Positions 1 to 8,777 of a DNA stretch of 64,000 nucleotides are shown here, piece after piece. The DNA is from Polaromonas sp. (GTDB taxonomy: Bacteria > Pseudomonadota > Gammaproteobacteria > Burkholderiales > Burkholderiaceae_C). The stretch lies in assembly GCA_013298945.1 (NCBI GenBank), contig JAAFJR010000009.1:1-64000 (forward strand). Reading direction: 5' to 3'. The notes under the pieces are model-generated. The model had not been told where the DNA came from. It saw only the letters and a program-made list of their open reading frames with translations, and searched no databases. Position numbers and translations under genes: made by a program. Position 1 is the first letter of the stretch, and the number at the start of each line of letters is the position of its first letter.

Positions 1-120
1 CCGAAGAACTTGGCAATCGCCTTCAAACACCCACGCTTATCGGCTGTATATTTTTAATGATCTTTGCTTCCAGATTTTTACATCTTTCTACAAGCCTCGC
101 TGCGATCAGCTGAGCCTCGA
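1..120 (-). other. Probable rRNA operon leader (transcribed leftward, edge of window)
   Basis: No open reading frame fits here. Read on the minus strand, the stretch runs from the promoter at 121-150 to the window edge. It contains a boxA-like AT-rich element around 52-65 followed by a segment beginning ACAGCCGATAAGCGTGGG (about 28-46). From memory, this resembles the leader sequence just upstream of 16S rRNA in Comamonadaceae. The 16S gene itself would lie outside the window, so the call rests on the leader resemblance and the twin promoters only. Confidence 0.5.
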
Positions 121-150
121 ATTATAGCATGATTTTTTAACTTCATGCAA
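121..150 (-). promoter_or_regulatory. Sigma70-type promoter, proximal copy of a twin pair
   Basis: On the minus strand the -35 box is TTGCAT (145-150) and the -10 box is a perfect TATAAT (121-126), with an 18-nt spacer. The bases after the -10 (TCGAGGCTC) and the spacer core GAAGTTAAAAA are shared with the second promoter at 222-251. The pair points at the presumed rRNA leader. Confidence 0.65.
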
Positions 151-221
151 CAGAAAAATTTCTTTTTCTTATCTCTTAACTTGACAAACCATTTGGCTTA
201 TCGCGTTTAGCAGAGCCTCGA

Positions 222-251
222 ATTATATACCGAATTTTTAACTTCAGTCAA
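222..251 (-). promoter_or_regulatory. Sigma70-type promoter, distal copy of a twin pair
   Basis: On the minus strand the -35 box is TTGACT (246-251) and the -10 box is TATAAT (222-227), with an 18-nt spacer. It lies exactly 101 bp upstream of the near-identical promoter at 121-150. Tandem P1/P2 promoters about 100 bp apart are typical of rRNA operons. Between 252 and 402, before the stop codon of the oxidoreductase gene, I see only AT-rich sequence and no convincing terminator or gene. Confidence 0.65.
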
Positions 252-402
252 CAATTTGAGAATTGTTTTCCGTATTAAAACTTGCTTTCTTCATTTAGAA
301 ATGTTGACTGCTTGTCTTAACGCGGTCTTCGATTGTACATCGGGTTTTCCATTAGAGGCAAGTATTTTTGCGTTTTATTCAATTATTTGCAAAAAACCTG
401 TT

Positions 403-2694
403 TTACAACAAGGGCAAACTGCGGGGACGCTTTTGCGTCAAAGCAAACAGCGCATTGGCTACCGCTGGCGCCAATGGCGGCACCCCAGGCTCACCCACAC
501 CTGCAGGCGCGCGCTGGCTTGGCACGATGTATACATCCACCACGGGCGATTGCGCCATCTTGACCATAGGGTAACTAGGGAAATTACTTTGTTGCACCAC
601 ACCCTCTTGTATATCGATCTTTCCATATAGCGCCGCTGACAAAGCAAAGACCACTGAACTCTGCATTTGCTGCTTAACCGTGTCAGGGTTGACCACCGTG
701 CCGCAGTCAACAGCACAAACAACCCTGTGAACGCGCGGTTTACCGTTTTCTGTCGACACTTCCGCCACTTGCGCTACGATAGAACCAAACGACTCGTGCA
801 GCGCCACGCCACGAGCACGCCCAGCAGTCAAATTGCTGCCCCAATTAGCTTTAGAAGCGGCTAAATCGAGCACCGCCAGATAACGGGGGGCGTCTTTGAG
901 CAATTGACGCCTAAATTCAACAGGATCTTGTTTGGCATTCACCGCCAATTCGTCCATAAAACTCTCTGAAAAGAACGCGTTGTGCGAATGCCCGACTGAA
1001 CGCCAAAAGCCAACCGGCACATCCATACGCGTCGCCATATGCGCCATATGTTGATTTGGCACCCCATAGGGCAGATCAAACAACCCCTCGTTGGTGGTTT
1101 TATCGGGTGTATCTATAGGCGCAGCAAAACCGACACGCGCCATAACACGTGGACTGATCGCATCACCGGCTGATTTGATGTGCAAGGCACTTACGCCCCC
1201 CTTGTCGTCCATCACCGCGCTTAATTTCGCAGCATGCATAGGACGATAAAAATCATGCGTCATATCCTCTTCGCGCGGCCAAACCAATTGCACTGGCCTG
1301 CCACCGCAATCCATCGCCACGCGCACAGCTTGGGCGACGAAGTCTGACTCCAAACGGCGTCCAAAGCCGCCACCCAACAAGGTGACGTGAATCGTCACAT
1401 CCTCCGTTGCGACACCTGCCACCTTGGCTGCAACCATCCGAGCAAACTGTGGCACCTGTGTCGGCACCCAAATCGTCACCTTGCCAGCCTTGACTTGCGC
1501 CGTACAGTTCATAGGCTCCATCGTGGCGTGAGCTAAATAGGGTGCTGTATAAGTGCTTTCTATCGTCTTCTTGCCTGCAGCTTTACCAACTTCAGAGGCA
1601 GCAGCAAGCAACTCTGCCTGCGCATCCCCACGGCTGTAAAACGCAAAACCCGCTTGTACTGAGTCATTCACTGTTGCTAACAACTTGGCTTGAATATCCG
1701 CTGAATCTAGGCCCCCAAGCGGACGCTGCTGCCACGTCGCATCAACCGCCGCGGCACCTTGTTTGGCATGCCAAGACGTTTTCCCCACCACAGCAAAGCC
1801 AGCGGTTGACCCTGCGTAGGGTGGTAACAACACCAAGCGCTCCACGCCGGGCATAGCTAAGGCGGCATTAGACTGAATAACACCCGTGCCGCCACCCAGC
1901 ATTGGGCACATGCGAATGCTGGCAAACACCATGTCTGGCAAGCGTACATCCATGCCAAATTGGGCAGAGCCATCCACTTTGGACGGAATATCCGTACGCG
2001 GCGAGTTTGTGCCTATCAATTTCCAGTCGGCGCGAGGCTTGAACTTCACCTCGCCTGGCGGCGTAGCTGCAGCAAACTTGGCAAACGCACTGTACGACGC
2101 TGATTTGCCCGACGCGTGCGACACCACGCCATCCTTCACGGTCAATTCATCAACTGGCAGCTTCCACTGCAAGGAAGCCGCGCCTAAGAGCGAGCCACGC
2201 GCCGTAGCCGCAGCCAGACGTAATGGCTCCCAAGCATCAGCCACACTTGACGAGCCTCCCGTCGCATTTACACCCAATTCCCGCGCCAACTTACCCAGCA
2301 CCCATTCGCCCACTTTAACTTTGGTAGCTTTATGCTCATCCTCTTTCTCCGTTGGATGAAAAGGCAAAGAAGCGACCAGCATGGCCACATTGCCGTAAAT
2401 CGCATCCGAACCCGCTTGCTCCAGCCGCATCGCACTGAGAGGCACATCCAACTCTTCAGCCACCAACATTGACAGCGCTGTGTGGATACCCTGCCCCATC
2501 TCGCTGCGCGGCATCGCCAAAACAACCGTGCCGTCAGCGGCGATTTTGATCCAGCCATTCAGCGCGACATCGCCTTCTTTCGGCAACATCAAGGTTTTTG
2601 TCCCTAAGCGTGAGCGCGCTGGCATGACGCCCCAACCCACAATCAAGGCACTGGTTGCGCCCAAAGCGCTCAGAATCCACGTCCTACGCTTCAT
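403..2694 (-). CDS. Xanthine dehydrogenase family, molybdopterin-binding subunit (isoquinoline 1-oxidoreductase beta-like)
   Basis: This is the large molybdenum-cofactor subunit of a xanthine oxidase-family hydroxylase, probably oxidising an aromatic heterocycle or an aldehyde. The 763-residue product starts at the ATG at 2694, where it overlaps the stop of the 2Fe-2S subunit gene by 4 bp (ATGA). The frame runs further upstream, but only inside that gene. The N-terminus carries RR followed by a hydrophobic stretch, which looks like a Tat-type leader or anchor and suggests a periplasmic enzyme. A GGGFGRR cofactor loop is present. Near the C-terminus, GVGEPGVPPLAPAVANAL (about 732-749) contains the expected catalytic glutamate. 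Partner cytochrome or XdhC-like maturation genes are not next to it. The substrate cannot be read from the sequence. Confidence 0.88.
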   Translation of the reverse strand: MKRRTWILSALGATSALIVGWGVMPARSRLGTKTLMLPKEGDVALNGWIKIAADGTVVLAMPRSEMGQGIHTALSMLVAEELDVPLSAMRLEQAGSDAIYGNVAMLVASLPFHPTEKEDEHKATKVKVGEWVLGKLARELGVNATGGSSSVADAWEPLRLAAATARGSLLGAASLQWKLPVDELTVKDGVVSHASGKSASYSAFAKFAAATPPGEVKFKPRADWKLIGTNSPRTDIPSKVDGSAQFGMDVRLPDMVFASIRMCPMLGGGTGVIQSNAALAMPGVERLVLLPPYAGSTAGFAVVGKTSWHAKQGAAAVDATWQQRPLGGLDSADIQAKLLATVNDSVQAGFAFYSRGDAQAELLAAASEVGKAAGKKTIESTYTAPYLAHATMEPMNCTAQVKAGKVTIWVPTQVPQFARMVAAKVAGVATEDVTIHVTLLGGGFGRRLESDFVAQAVRVAMDCGGRPVQLVWPREEDMTHDFYRPMHAAKLSAVMDDKGGVSALHIKSAGDAISPRVMARVGFAAPIDTPDKTTNEGLFDLPYGVPNQHMAHMATRMDVPVGFWRSVGHSHNAFFSESFMDELAVNAKQDPVEFRRQLLKDAPRYLAVLDLAASKANWGSNLTAGRARGVALHESFGSIVAQVAEVSTENGKPRVHRVVCAVDCGTVVNPDTVKQQMQSSVVFALSAALYGKIDIQEGVVQQSNFPSYPMVKMAQSPVVDVYIVPSQRAPAGVGEPGVPPLAPAVANALFALTQKRPRSLPLL

Positions 2695-3170
2695 TTTGAG
2701 ACTCCCGCTACAGCTTCGCCACCAATCGCAGCACGATGAATCGCCGCTCGCACCCGCTGATACGTCCCGCAGCGGCAAATATTGCTCATCGCCTCGTCAA
2801 TTTGCGCATCGGTCGGCTTGGGTGTCTTCTCCAGCAACGCCGCAGCCGCCATAAGCATTCCGCTTTGGCAATAACCGCACTGCGGCACCTGCTCGGCGAT
2901 CCACGCCAGCTGCAGCGCATGCGGTTTGTCTGCCGTGCCCAGCGACTCAATCGTGCGAATCTGCTTGCCCACCACGTTAGACACCGGCGTTACGCACGAG
3001 CGCACCGCCTGCCCATCCACCCGCACCGTGCAAGCCCCACAAGCCGCCACCCCGCAGCTGAACTTGGTCCCCGTCAGGTTAAACACATCCCGCAGCGCCC
3101 ACAAAAGCGGCATAGACGGGTCCATATCCGCCGTCATCGCCTTACCGTTGATTTGAAGTTCCATAGTCAC
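2691..3170 (-). CDS. (2Fe-2S)-binding subunit of the isoquinoline 1-oxidoreductase-like enzyme
   Basis: This small electron-transfer subunit of 159 residues pairs with the molybdenum subunit encoded immediately downstream. The N-terminal ferredoxin fold has CGVAACGAC followed by a fourth cysteine (VRSC), which binds the first cluster. The C-terminal helical domain has CGYCQSGM and CRCGTY, which bind the second cluster. This arrangement and the length match the IorA/CoxS family. AAGGTGA lies just before the ATG. No signal peptide is visible, so the subunit may travel folded with its Tat-bearing partner. The 4-bp overlap implies translational coupling. Confidence 0.9.
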   Translation of the reverse strand: MTMELQINGKAMTADMDPSMPLLWALRDVFNLTGTKFSCGVAACGACTVRVDGQAVRSCVTPVSNVVGKQIRTIESLGTADKPHALQLAWIAEQVPQCGYCQSGMLMAAAALLEKTPKPTDAQIDEAMSNICRCGTYQRVRAAIHRAAIGGEAVAGVSK

Positions 3171-3256
3171 CTTTTGCCTTCTTCTCTAAATTACACCAAA
3201 TAGCCTAAAACACACTATAGCCGTAAAGTCATGGGAATTCTGTTACAGCTTAGATT

Positions 3257-3303
3257 GCTATATATTTAATAGCTGCTTAGGCAATAAATACGCCGGCTAC
3301 AGC
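3257..3303 (-). repeat. Dispersed 47-bp repeat, copy R1
   Basis: This is one of a family recognised by GCCGGCGTATTTATTGCC (minus strand here), then AAGCAGCTATTAAAT and ATAGC. It lies in the 286-bp divergent space between the oxidoreductase genes and uup. The rest of that space holds no gene that I can support. Confidence 0.75.
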
Positions 3304-3456
3304 CAATTTATGCTCTAAAAAAACACTATTTCAGCCTTTTTTACCCACCCGCACCCCAAATACCGTTCAAACCCCCACCGCGTAATCAAGGACAATCAAG
3401 GGTTAACGAGGTGATGCTTTCATCACCCGACACGGGATTTAGGACGATTTTTACTG

Positions 3457-5454
3457 ATGGCTTTGATTACTTTGATTGACGCGCAGCTGGCTTTTGGCCA
3501 TGTGGCGCTGCTGGACCACACGGACTTTTCGCTGGAGCTGGGCGAGCGCGTGGGCATTATTGGGCGCAACGGGGCGGGTAAGTCGTCGATGTTGAAGATT
3601 TTGGCGGGGTTTGAGAAGGTGGACGATGGCACCTTGCAATTTCAAAACAACCTGCGCATGGCCTATGTGTCGCAAGAGCCAGATTTAGACCAAACCGCTA
3701 CTATTTTTGAAGCAGTTAAGGCAGGTATTGCGCCGGTTATAGCCATTATGGACGAGTACATGACCGGCTTGGGCGATTTGGATGCTTTGCAAAGCCAAAT
3801 TGAGGCTGTGGACGGCTGGAACTGGGAGCAGCGCGTTACCGAAACGCTGCAGCGCCTGCATTTGGATGGCGATGCCGTCATTGGCACGCTGTCTGGCGGT
3901 AACAAAAAACGCGTCGCTTTGGCGCAGGGCTTGGTGTCGCAGCCCGATGTGCTGCTGTTGGACGAGCCGACCAACCACTTGGATTTGGACTCGATTGAGT
4001 GGCTGGAGGACTTACTGATCGCCTTCAAAGGCAGCGTCATCACCATCACCCATGACCGCAGCTTTTTGAACCGTGTGGCGACGCGTATTGTGGACTTGGA
4101 CCGTGGCAAGCTGTTGTCTTACCCGGGCAATTTTGAGCAGTATTTGCTGCAAAAAGAAGAACAATTGGCGCAAGAAGCCGTGATTAACGCCCGCGCTGAC
4201 AAACTTTTAGCACAAGAAGAGGTGTGGATTCGCAAAGGCGTGGAAGCCCGCCGCACCCGCGCTACCGCTCGTATCAACCGCTTGGGCGAGTTGCGCGACA
4301 GCCGTGCCGCGCGTCGGGACGTGGTGGGCAGCGTGAAAATGGACGTGGCCTCGGCGCAAAGCAGCGGCAAAATCGTCGCTGAGCTGGAAAACGTCAGTAA
4401 ATCGTTCAATACCTTGGACGCGGATGGTAAGGTTGTCAGCACCAAAGTCATCGTCAAAAACTTCACTGGCACGATTTTGCGCGGCGACAAAATTGGCTTG
4501 CTTGGGCCGAACGGCGCAGGTAAAACCACGTTGTTGAAGCTGATTTTGGGCGATTTAGAGGCAGATAGCGGCAAAATCAAACAAGGCACCAAGCTGGATG
4601 TGGCGTATTTTGACCAAATGCGCAACAACTTGGACTTGGACGCGACGCTGGAAGACTTCATCAGCCCCGGCAGCGAGTGGATTGAGATTGGCGACCAGAA
4701 AAAGCACGTAAAAAGCTATTTGAGCGACTTTTTGTTCAGCCCCGCCCGCGCCAATTCCCCCGTGCGCAGCCTGAGTGGCGGCGAGCGCAACCGCTTGCTG
4801 CTGGCCCGCCTGTATGCCCGCCCTGCCAACGTGCTGGTGCTGGACGAGCCGACGAATGACTTGGACATCGACACCTTAGAATTGCTGGAAGATTTGCTAC
4901 AGAATTTTGAGGGCACTGTGTTTTTAGTCAGCCACGACCGCACGTTTTTGGACAATGTGGTCACCAGCACCATCGCTTTTGAGGGCGATGGCCAGTGGCG
5001 CGAGTACGAAGGCGGCGTGCAAGATTGGCTGATTCAAAGCAAACGCGCCAAAGAAATCGCTGCAAAAAATGCTCAAAACGTTTCAAATAGTCAAAATAAT
5101 GGCAAAAAACAGCTGCAGCCGGCGAATTTATTGCCTGAGCAGCTATTAAATAATGAGCATTCTGAGCAAATAAATGTTAAAAATGCACCCGCCACGCATG
5201 AAAACTCATCCACTGGCGCACTGAAAAATCTCACCAAAACCCGCAAACTGAGCTTCAAAGAGCAGCGCGATTTGGACGAATTGCCGAAAAAAATCGAAGC
5301 CATGGAAGCTGAGCAAACTGGCATTCGCGCCCAATTGGCGGACGGATCGATTTACAGCAAAGATGCTGCACTGGCGTTACAGCTGACGCAGCGAGATGCT
5401 GAATTGGACGAGATGCTGCTAGCAGCTATGGAACGTTGGGAGTCCTTGAGTTGA
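3457..5454 (+). CDS. uup: ABC-F family ATPase Uup
   Basis: Soluble twin-ATPase protein with no membrane domain. ABC-F proteins act on ribosomes, and Uup has also been linked to transposon excision and branched-DNA handling. Domain 1 has GRNGAGKSS, LSGGNKKRVALA and LLLDEPTNHLDLD. Domain 2 has GPNGAGKTT, LSGGERNRLLLARL and VLVLDEPTNDLDID. The C-terminal region (about 595-665) is a charged coiled coil (KLSFKEQRDLDELPKKIEAM) as in Uup. At 665 residues it is somewhat longer than E. coli Uup. Part of the excess is a linker at about 552-568 (LQPANLLPEQLLNN) encoded by a copy of the dispersed repeat. The downstream acyltransferase start overlaps its stop codon. Confidence 0.9.
   Translation: MALITLIDAQLAFGHVALLDHTDFSLELGERVGIIGRNGAGKSSMLKILAGFEKVDDGTLQFQNNLRMAYVSQEPDLDQTATIFEAVKAGIAPVIAIMDEYMTGLGDLDALQSQIEAVDGWNWEQRVTETLQRLHLDGDAVIGTLSGGNKKRVALAQGLVSQPDVLLLDEPTNHLDLDSIEWLEDLLIAFKGSVITITHDRSFLNRVATRIVDLDRGKLLSYPGNFEQYLLQKEEQLAQEAVINARADKLLAQEEVWIRKGVEARRTRATARINRLGELRDSRAARRDVVGSVKMDVASAQSSGKIVAELENVSKSFNTLDADGKVVSTKVIVKNFTGTILRGDKIGLLGPNGAGKTTLLKLILGDLEADSGKIKQGTKLDVAYFDQMRNNLDLDATLEDFISPGSEWIEIGDQKKHVKSYLSDFLFSPARANSPVRSLSGGERNRLLLARLYARPANVLVLDEPTNDLDIDTLELLEDLLQNFEGTVFLVSHDRTFLDNVVTSTIAFEGDGQWREYEGGVQDWLIQSKRAKEIAAKNAQNVSNSQNNGKKQLQPANLLPEQLLNNEHSEQINVKNAPATHENSSTGALKNLTKTRKLSFKEQRDLDELPKKIEAMEAEQTGIRAQLADGSIYSKDAALALQLTQRDAELDEMLLAAMERWESLS
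5112..5159 (+). repeat. Dispersed 47-bp repeat, copy R2, inside uup
   Basis: It is in plus orientation and contains the repeat core (GCCGGCGAATTTATTGCC, then GAGCAGCTATTAAAT). It is read in frame as an inter-domain linker of Uup between the second ATPase domain and the coiled coil. Confidence 0.75.
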
Positions 5455-7430
5455 GTTCCTCAACCGCGCTGTCCCACCCCAAATACCGCCCCGACATTGA
5501 CGGGCTGCGGGCGATTGCGGTGCTCAGTGTTGTGGTTTTCCATGCTTTTCCAGAAAGCTTAAAGTCTGGCTTCATTGGTGTAGACATCTTTTTTGTGATC
5601 TCGGGCTACCTCATCAGCAGCATTATTTTTGAAAATATTGACCGTGGCAGCTTTAGTTTTGCAGAGTTTTACGGTCGCCGCATAAAACGCATCTTCCCTG
5701 CACTCACGCTAGTCTTGCTCAGCTGCCTTGTTTTTGGCTGGTTTGGGCTGTTGGGTGATGAATTTAAACAACTGGGCAAACATGTTGCTGCAGGCGCGGG
5801 CTTTGTGTCTAACTTTTACCTGTGGCAAGAGGTGGGGTACTTCAACAACGCGGCGGAAACCAAGCCGCTGTTACACCTGTGGTCACTGGCGATTGAAGAG
5901 CAGTTTTATATCTTCTGGCCGCTGCTGGTGTGGTTGACTTGGAAGCGCAAAACGCTGTTTTTAGTGGTTTTTGGTGCCTTGCTACTGGGTTCTTTTGCTT
6001 ACAACGTGCATTTGGTACGAATCGACCCGACCGCCACGTTTTACTCACCAGCTACCCGCATTTGGGAGCTGCTCATTGGCGTTGTACTAGCTTATTTCAG
6101 CACGCAATTCAAGCAAAAGGGTGCTGCGACTGGAAAGGTTTGGTATTCACGCCCGGCCCTAAAGCAATTGGCATCAACGTTGGGCATGCTATTTCTTGCC
6201 TTTGGACTTTACAGGATCGATAGTGGCCGCCCCTTCCCAGGCACATGGGCCTTGCTGCCAGTACTTGGTTCTTTTCTATTGATTTTGGCGGGCCCTGCTG
6301 CTTGGTTTAACCGTTTTGTACTGTCCAACCGCTTACTGGTCTGGGTTGGTTTGATCAGTTTCCCGCTGTATTTATGGCATTGGCCGATTTTGTCGTTCAT
6401 GCGGATTGTTGAAAGCGAAACGCCAAGCTTGGGCTACCGTGTTTTGGCAGTAGGACTCAGCGTTTTGCTGGCTTGGATGACCTACTACTTTGTCGAAAAA
6501 CCAATTCGCTTGGACAGTGTTCGCGTTAAAAGCAGGCTCAAAATCGCAGTTTTATCGGCTTGTGTCGCCATGCTGGGTTTGATTGGTTTTGCGATTTTTC
6601 AAAACAATGGTGTTCCGACGCGCGCGGCAGCACAAATCAACGGCGTGAACACGTGGGACAACCTCACTTTTGCGACGCCTTGCAAGTTCATCACCAATGG
6701 CCCTAATCATGACGACTGGTGCAACATCGGCAACGCCCCCAACAAGTCGCCAACAACACTGTTGATTGGTGACAGTGTGGGCAATAACTTTGCGCCCATG
6801 CTGCAAAGCTATTCGGAACAAGTGGGAAATTCCACTTTTGTGTTCAGACAATTTGGTCGCGGTTTGTGCCACGGCTTTCCTGAAATCGCCTACGAAAACT
6901 GCGCAGAATTGGTCAATGCGACACGCACCTACCTTGAAAAAACACCCAGTGTAGACACCATTATCTTGGCAGCCAACTGGCCTTTGTACTTCAATGGTTT
7001 TGACCGCATAGGCTCTACGCCGGTAAGTGCGCAACAGTTCAAAACCGCTTTTGAGAAAAATGTGGCTTATTACCAGGGCTTGGGCAAGCGCGTCATCGTT
7101 TTCTTAGCCCCGCCCGTAGGCGCAAACCCACGTGCTTGTTTGACGCGCCCGATTCGACTCTCTGACAAATCAAGCTGCAATTTGGCTTTGGCAGAAGCTT
7201 TGCACAACGACGGCCAATACCGTGCCTTCTTCGCGATGTATCTTAAAAGCATCAAAGTCGATACTTTTGATCCATTCAAGTACATGTGTGACGAAACAAG
7301 TTGTAAAGTAACTGATGGCACGCGGATTTATTACGTCGACCATGAGCATTTCAGTGCGTTTGGTGGGCAGTTTTTGGCGGATGCTGCTAAAAATGATTTG
7401 AAAAATTTATTAGGCAAACCAACTAAATAG
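5451..7430 (+). CDS. Acyltransferase 3 (OafA/YrhL-type) with C-terminal SGNH domain, first copy
   Basis: Integral-membrane O-acyltransferase, expected to O-acetylate a surface polysaccharide or lipopolysaccharide. The N-terminal domain carries RPDIDGLRAIAVL and a following VVFHAFP with the family histidine, then about ten hydrophobic helices. The C-terminal extracytoplasmic SGNH domain has GDSVGNN and DHEHFSAFGG (Asp630-x-x-His633). I chose the TTG at 5451: GGGAG at 5438-5442 is 8 nt upstream and the start overlaps the uup stop as TTGA. A TTG at 5436 is the alternative. The length (659 residues) is normal for AT3-SGNH fusions. A homologue lies at 11304-13316. Confidence 0.88.
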   Translation: MSSSTALSHPKYRPDIDGLRAIAVLSVVVFHAFPESLKSGFIGVDIFFVISGYLISSIIFENIDRGSFSFAEFYGRRIKRIFPALTLVLLSCLVFGWFGLLGDEFKQLGKHVAAGAGFVSNFYLWQEVGYFNNAAETKPLLHLWSLAIEEQFYIFWPLLVWLTWKRKTLFLVVFGALLLGSFAYNVHLVRIDPTATFYSPATRIWELLIGVVLAYFSTQFKQKGAATGKVWYSRPALKQLASTLGMLFLAFGLYRIDSGRPFPGTWALLPVLGSFLLILAGPAAWFNRFVLSNRLLVWVGLISFPLYLWHWPILSFMRIVESETPSLGYRVLAVGLSVLLAWMTYYFVEKPIRLDSVRVKSRLKIAVLSACVAMLGLIGFAIFQNNGVPTRAAAQINGVNTWDNLTFATPCKFITNGPNHDDWCNIGNAPNKSPTTLLIGDSVGNNFAPMLQSYSEQVGNSTFVFRQFGRGLCHGFPEIAYENCAELVNATRTYLEKTPSVDTIILAANWPLYFNGFDRIGSTPVSAQQFKTAFEKNVAYYQGLGKRVIVFLAPPVGANPRACLTRPIRLSDKSSCNLALAEALHNDGQYRAFFAMYLKSIKVDTFDPFKYMCDETSCKVTDGTRIYYVDHEHFSAFGGQFLADAAKNDLKNLLGKPTK

Positions 7431-7440
7431 ACTAAAGCCC

Positions 7441-8613
7441 ATGAAATTTCCTCGCCTGAACTATAAAAACCTCAGCCCGATACAAACTGTGGAGGCACTT
7501 TACCCGCTCTTGCTGAATCGCAAAATTGATCCCTCGGGCAGGGCAACATGGACAGAGGTGATCGAAAAGGGCGAGTATTCGCGCTTTAAGCAACTGCAAC
7601 TCATTTCAAAATCTGAAGAGTTTTTGGTCACTTTTGACAATATCCATCGGCCTGAGCGCTTGCGCCGCACACTGTCGATGCTGAGCTTGCTGAAAATGGA
7701 GAAAGCAACTCCTCAGCAACAATGCGAGTTGATTTATCGCTTTATTTTGAACCGTGAAATTGATGACTTAGGCGCACAAAGCTGTGCCAAACAGATTGCC
7801 AAAGGCCTATTTTCTCCTTGGGTTTTGATTGCGCGGCTGATGATGTCTGCTGAATTCAAAAAACCCTACTTCCGACGCACGCCTTTGCAGCAGTTGCATC
7901 GCGCCCGCATGCTGTGGGTGCAACAACTGCCCGCAGCTAAAACCATTTTGGACATAGGTGGTAGCAGCCCCAATGTGCCTGAGGGTGCGTTGATTGAAAT
8001 GGGTTACCCGCATCGACCCGAAAAACTCATTATTTTTGATAAACCACCCCAGGAACAATATTGGGGAACGCCCAATTATTCGCAAGCTAACACGCTGACT
8101 CGCCCATGGGGGCAGGTGCAATACATCCATGGCTATGCTGAAGATATTTTGCAAAACAACAAGCTACGCGATCAAAAATTTGACATGATTTATATGGGGC
8201 AGGTGGTTGAGCATATCTACGAAGATAAATTGCTCAGCGTTTTAAACTGGATAAAAGAGCATTTAGCAGCGGGAGGCAGATTTTGCTTTGACACACCCAA
8301 CCGCTTGATCACACGCTTTGAAACTGGTGAAGGTCGCTACATTGACCCTGACCACAAACGAGAATACACCCCACAAGAGTTTGCTGCGTTGTTAACGGCT
8401 GCTGGCCTCAATGTTAAAGAACAATGGTCTATATTAGACATGCCAAATGTCATGTCCAGTGGCACCTATGGCATCAAAGACTTTTACAGCGGTGAACCGC
8501 TTACCACCACTTCCGACAACGGCTATTGCTTTGCCATGGCGTGCGAATACGACATTGCCTCCGCTTTTAACCACATTTCGAATACTATTTCACTCTTTTC
8601 TAGCGTACTTTAG
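7441..8613 (+). CDS. DUF4214-like repeats fused to a SAM-dependent methyltransferase
   Basis: This 390-residue protein begins 10 bp after the acyltransferase gene. The N-terminal half has two repeats of a DUF4214-like module (VEALYPLLLNRKIDPSG and CELIYRFILNREIDDLGA), each ending in a motif of the SEEF or SAEF type. The C-terminal half is a class I methyltransferase: ILDIGGSSPNVPEGAL is the SAM-binding loop, FDMIYMGQVVEHI is motif II/III, and LAAGGRFCFDTPN follows. DUF4214 modules are often attached to glycan-processing enzymes and extracellular proteins. Methylation of a surface sugar is a reasonable inference from context, but the acceptor is unknown. No signal peptide or membrane segment is seen. 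Confidence 0.75.
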   Translation: MKFPRLNYKNLSPIQTVEALYPLLLNRKIDPSGRATWTEVIEKGEYSRFKQLQLISKSEEFLVTFDNIHRPERLRRTLSMLSLLKMEKATPQQQCELIYRFILNREIDDLGAQSCAKQIAKGLFSPWVLIARLMMSAEFKKPYFRRTPLQQLHRARMLWVQQLPAAKTILDIGGSSPNVPEGALIEMGYPHRPEKLIIFDKPPQEQYWGTPNYSQANTLTRPWGQVQYIHGYAEDILQNNKLRDQKFDMIYMGQVVEHIYEDKLLSVLNWIKEHLAAGGRFCFDTPNRLITRFETGEGRYIDPDHKREYTPQEFAALLTAAGLNVKEQWSILDMPNVMSSGTYGIKDFYSGEPLTTTSDNGYCFAMACEYDIASAFNHISNTISLFSSVL

Positions 8614-8777
8614 GGTTGTTACGAATTAATACCCTATTCTCAATATAATTCATGCAGAATCGCATTAGGTCAGACGGCTGACATTAACAATCAACGTTAA
8701 GTGGTTGTTATAAAAAGAATAAAAAGAATAAAAATACTGAAATTAAGTCTTCAATTCATTATTAAGGAAACAACATC

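Noticed and set aside
3171-3456. Additional gene in the divergent gap before uup
   Set aside because: The only structure is repeat copy R1; the frames here are short and lack ribosome sites.
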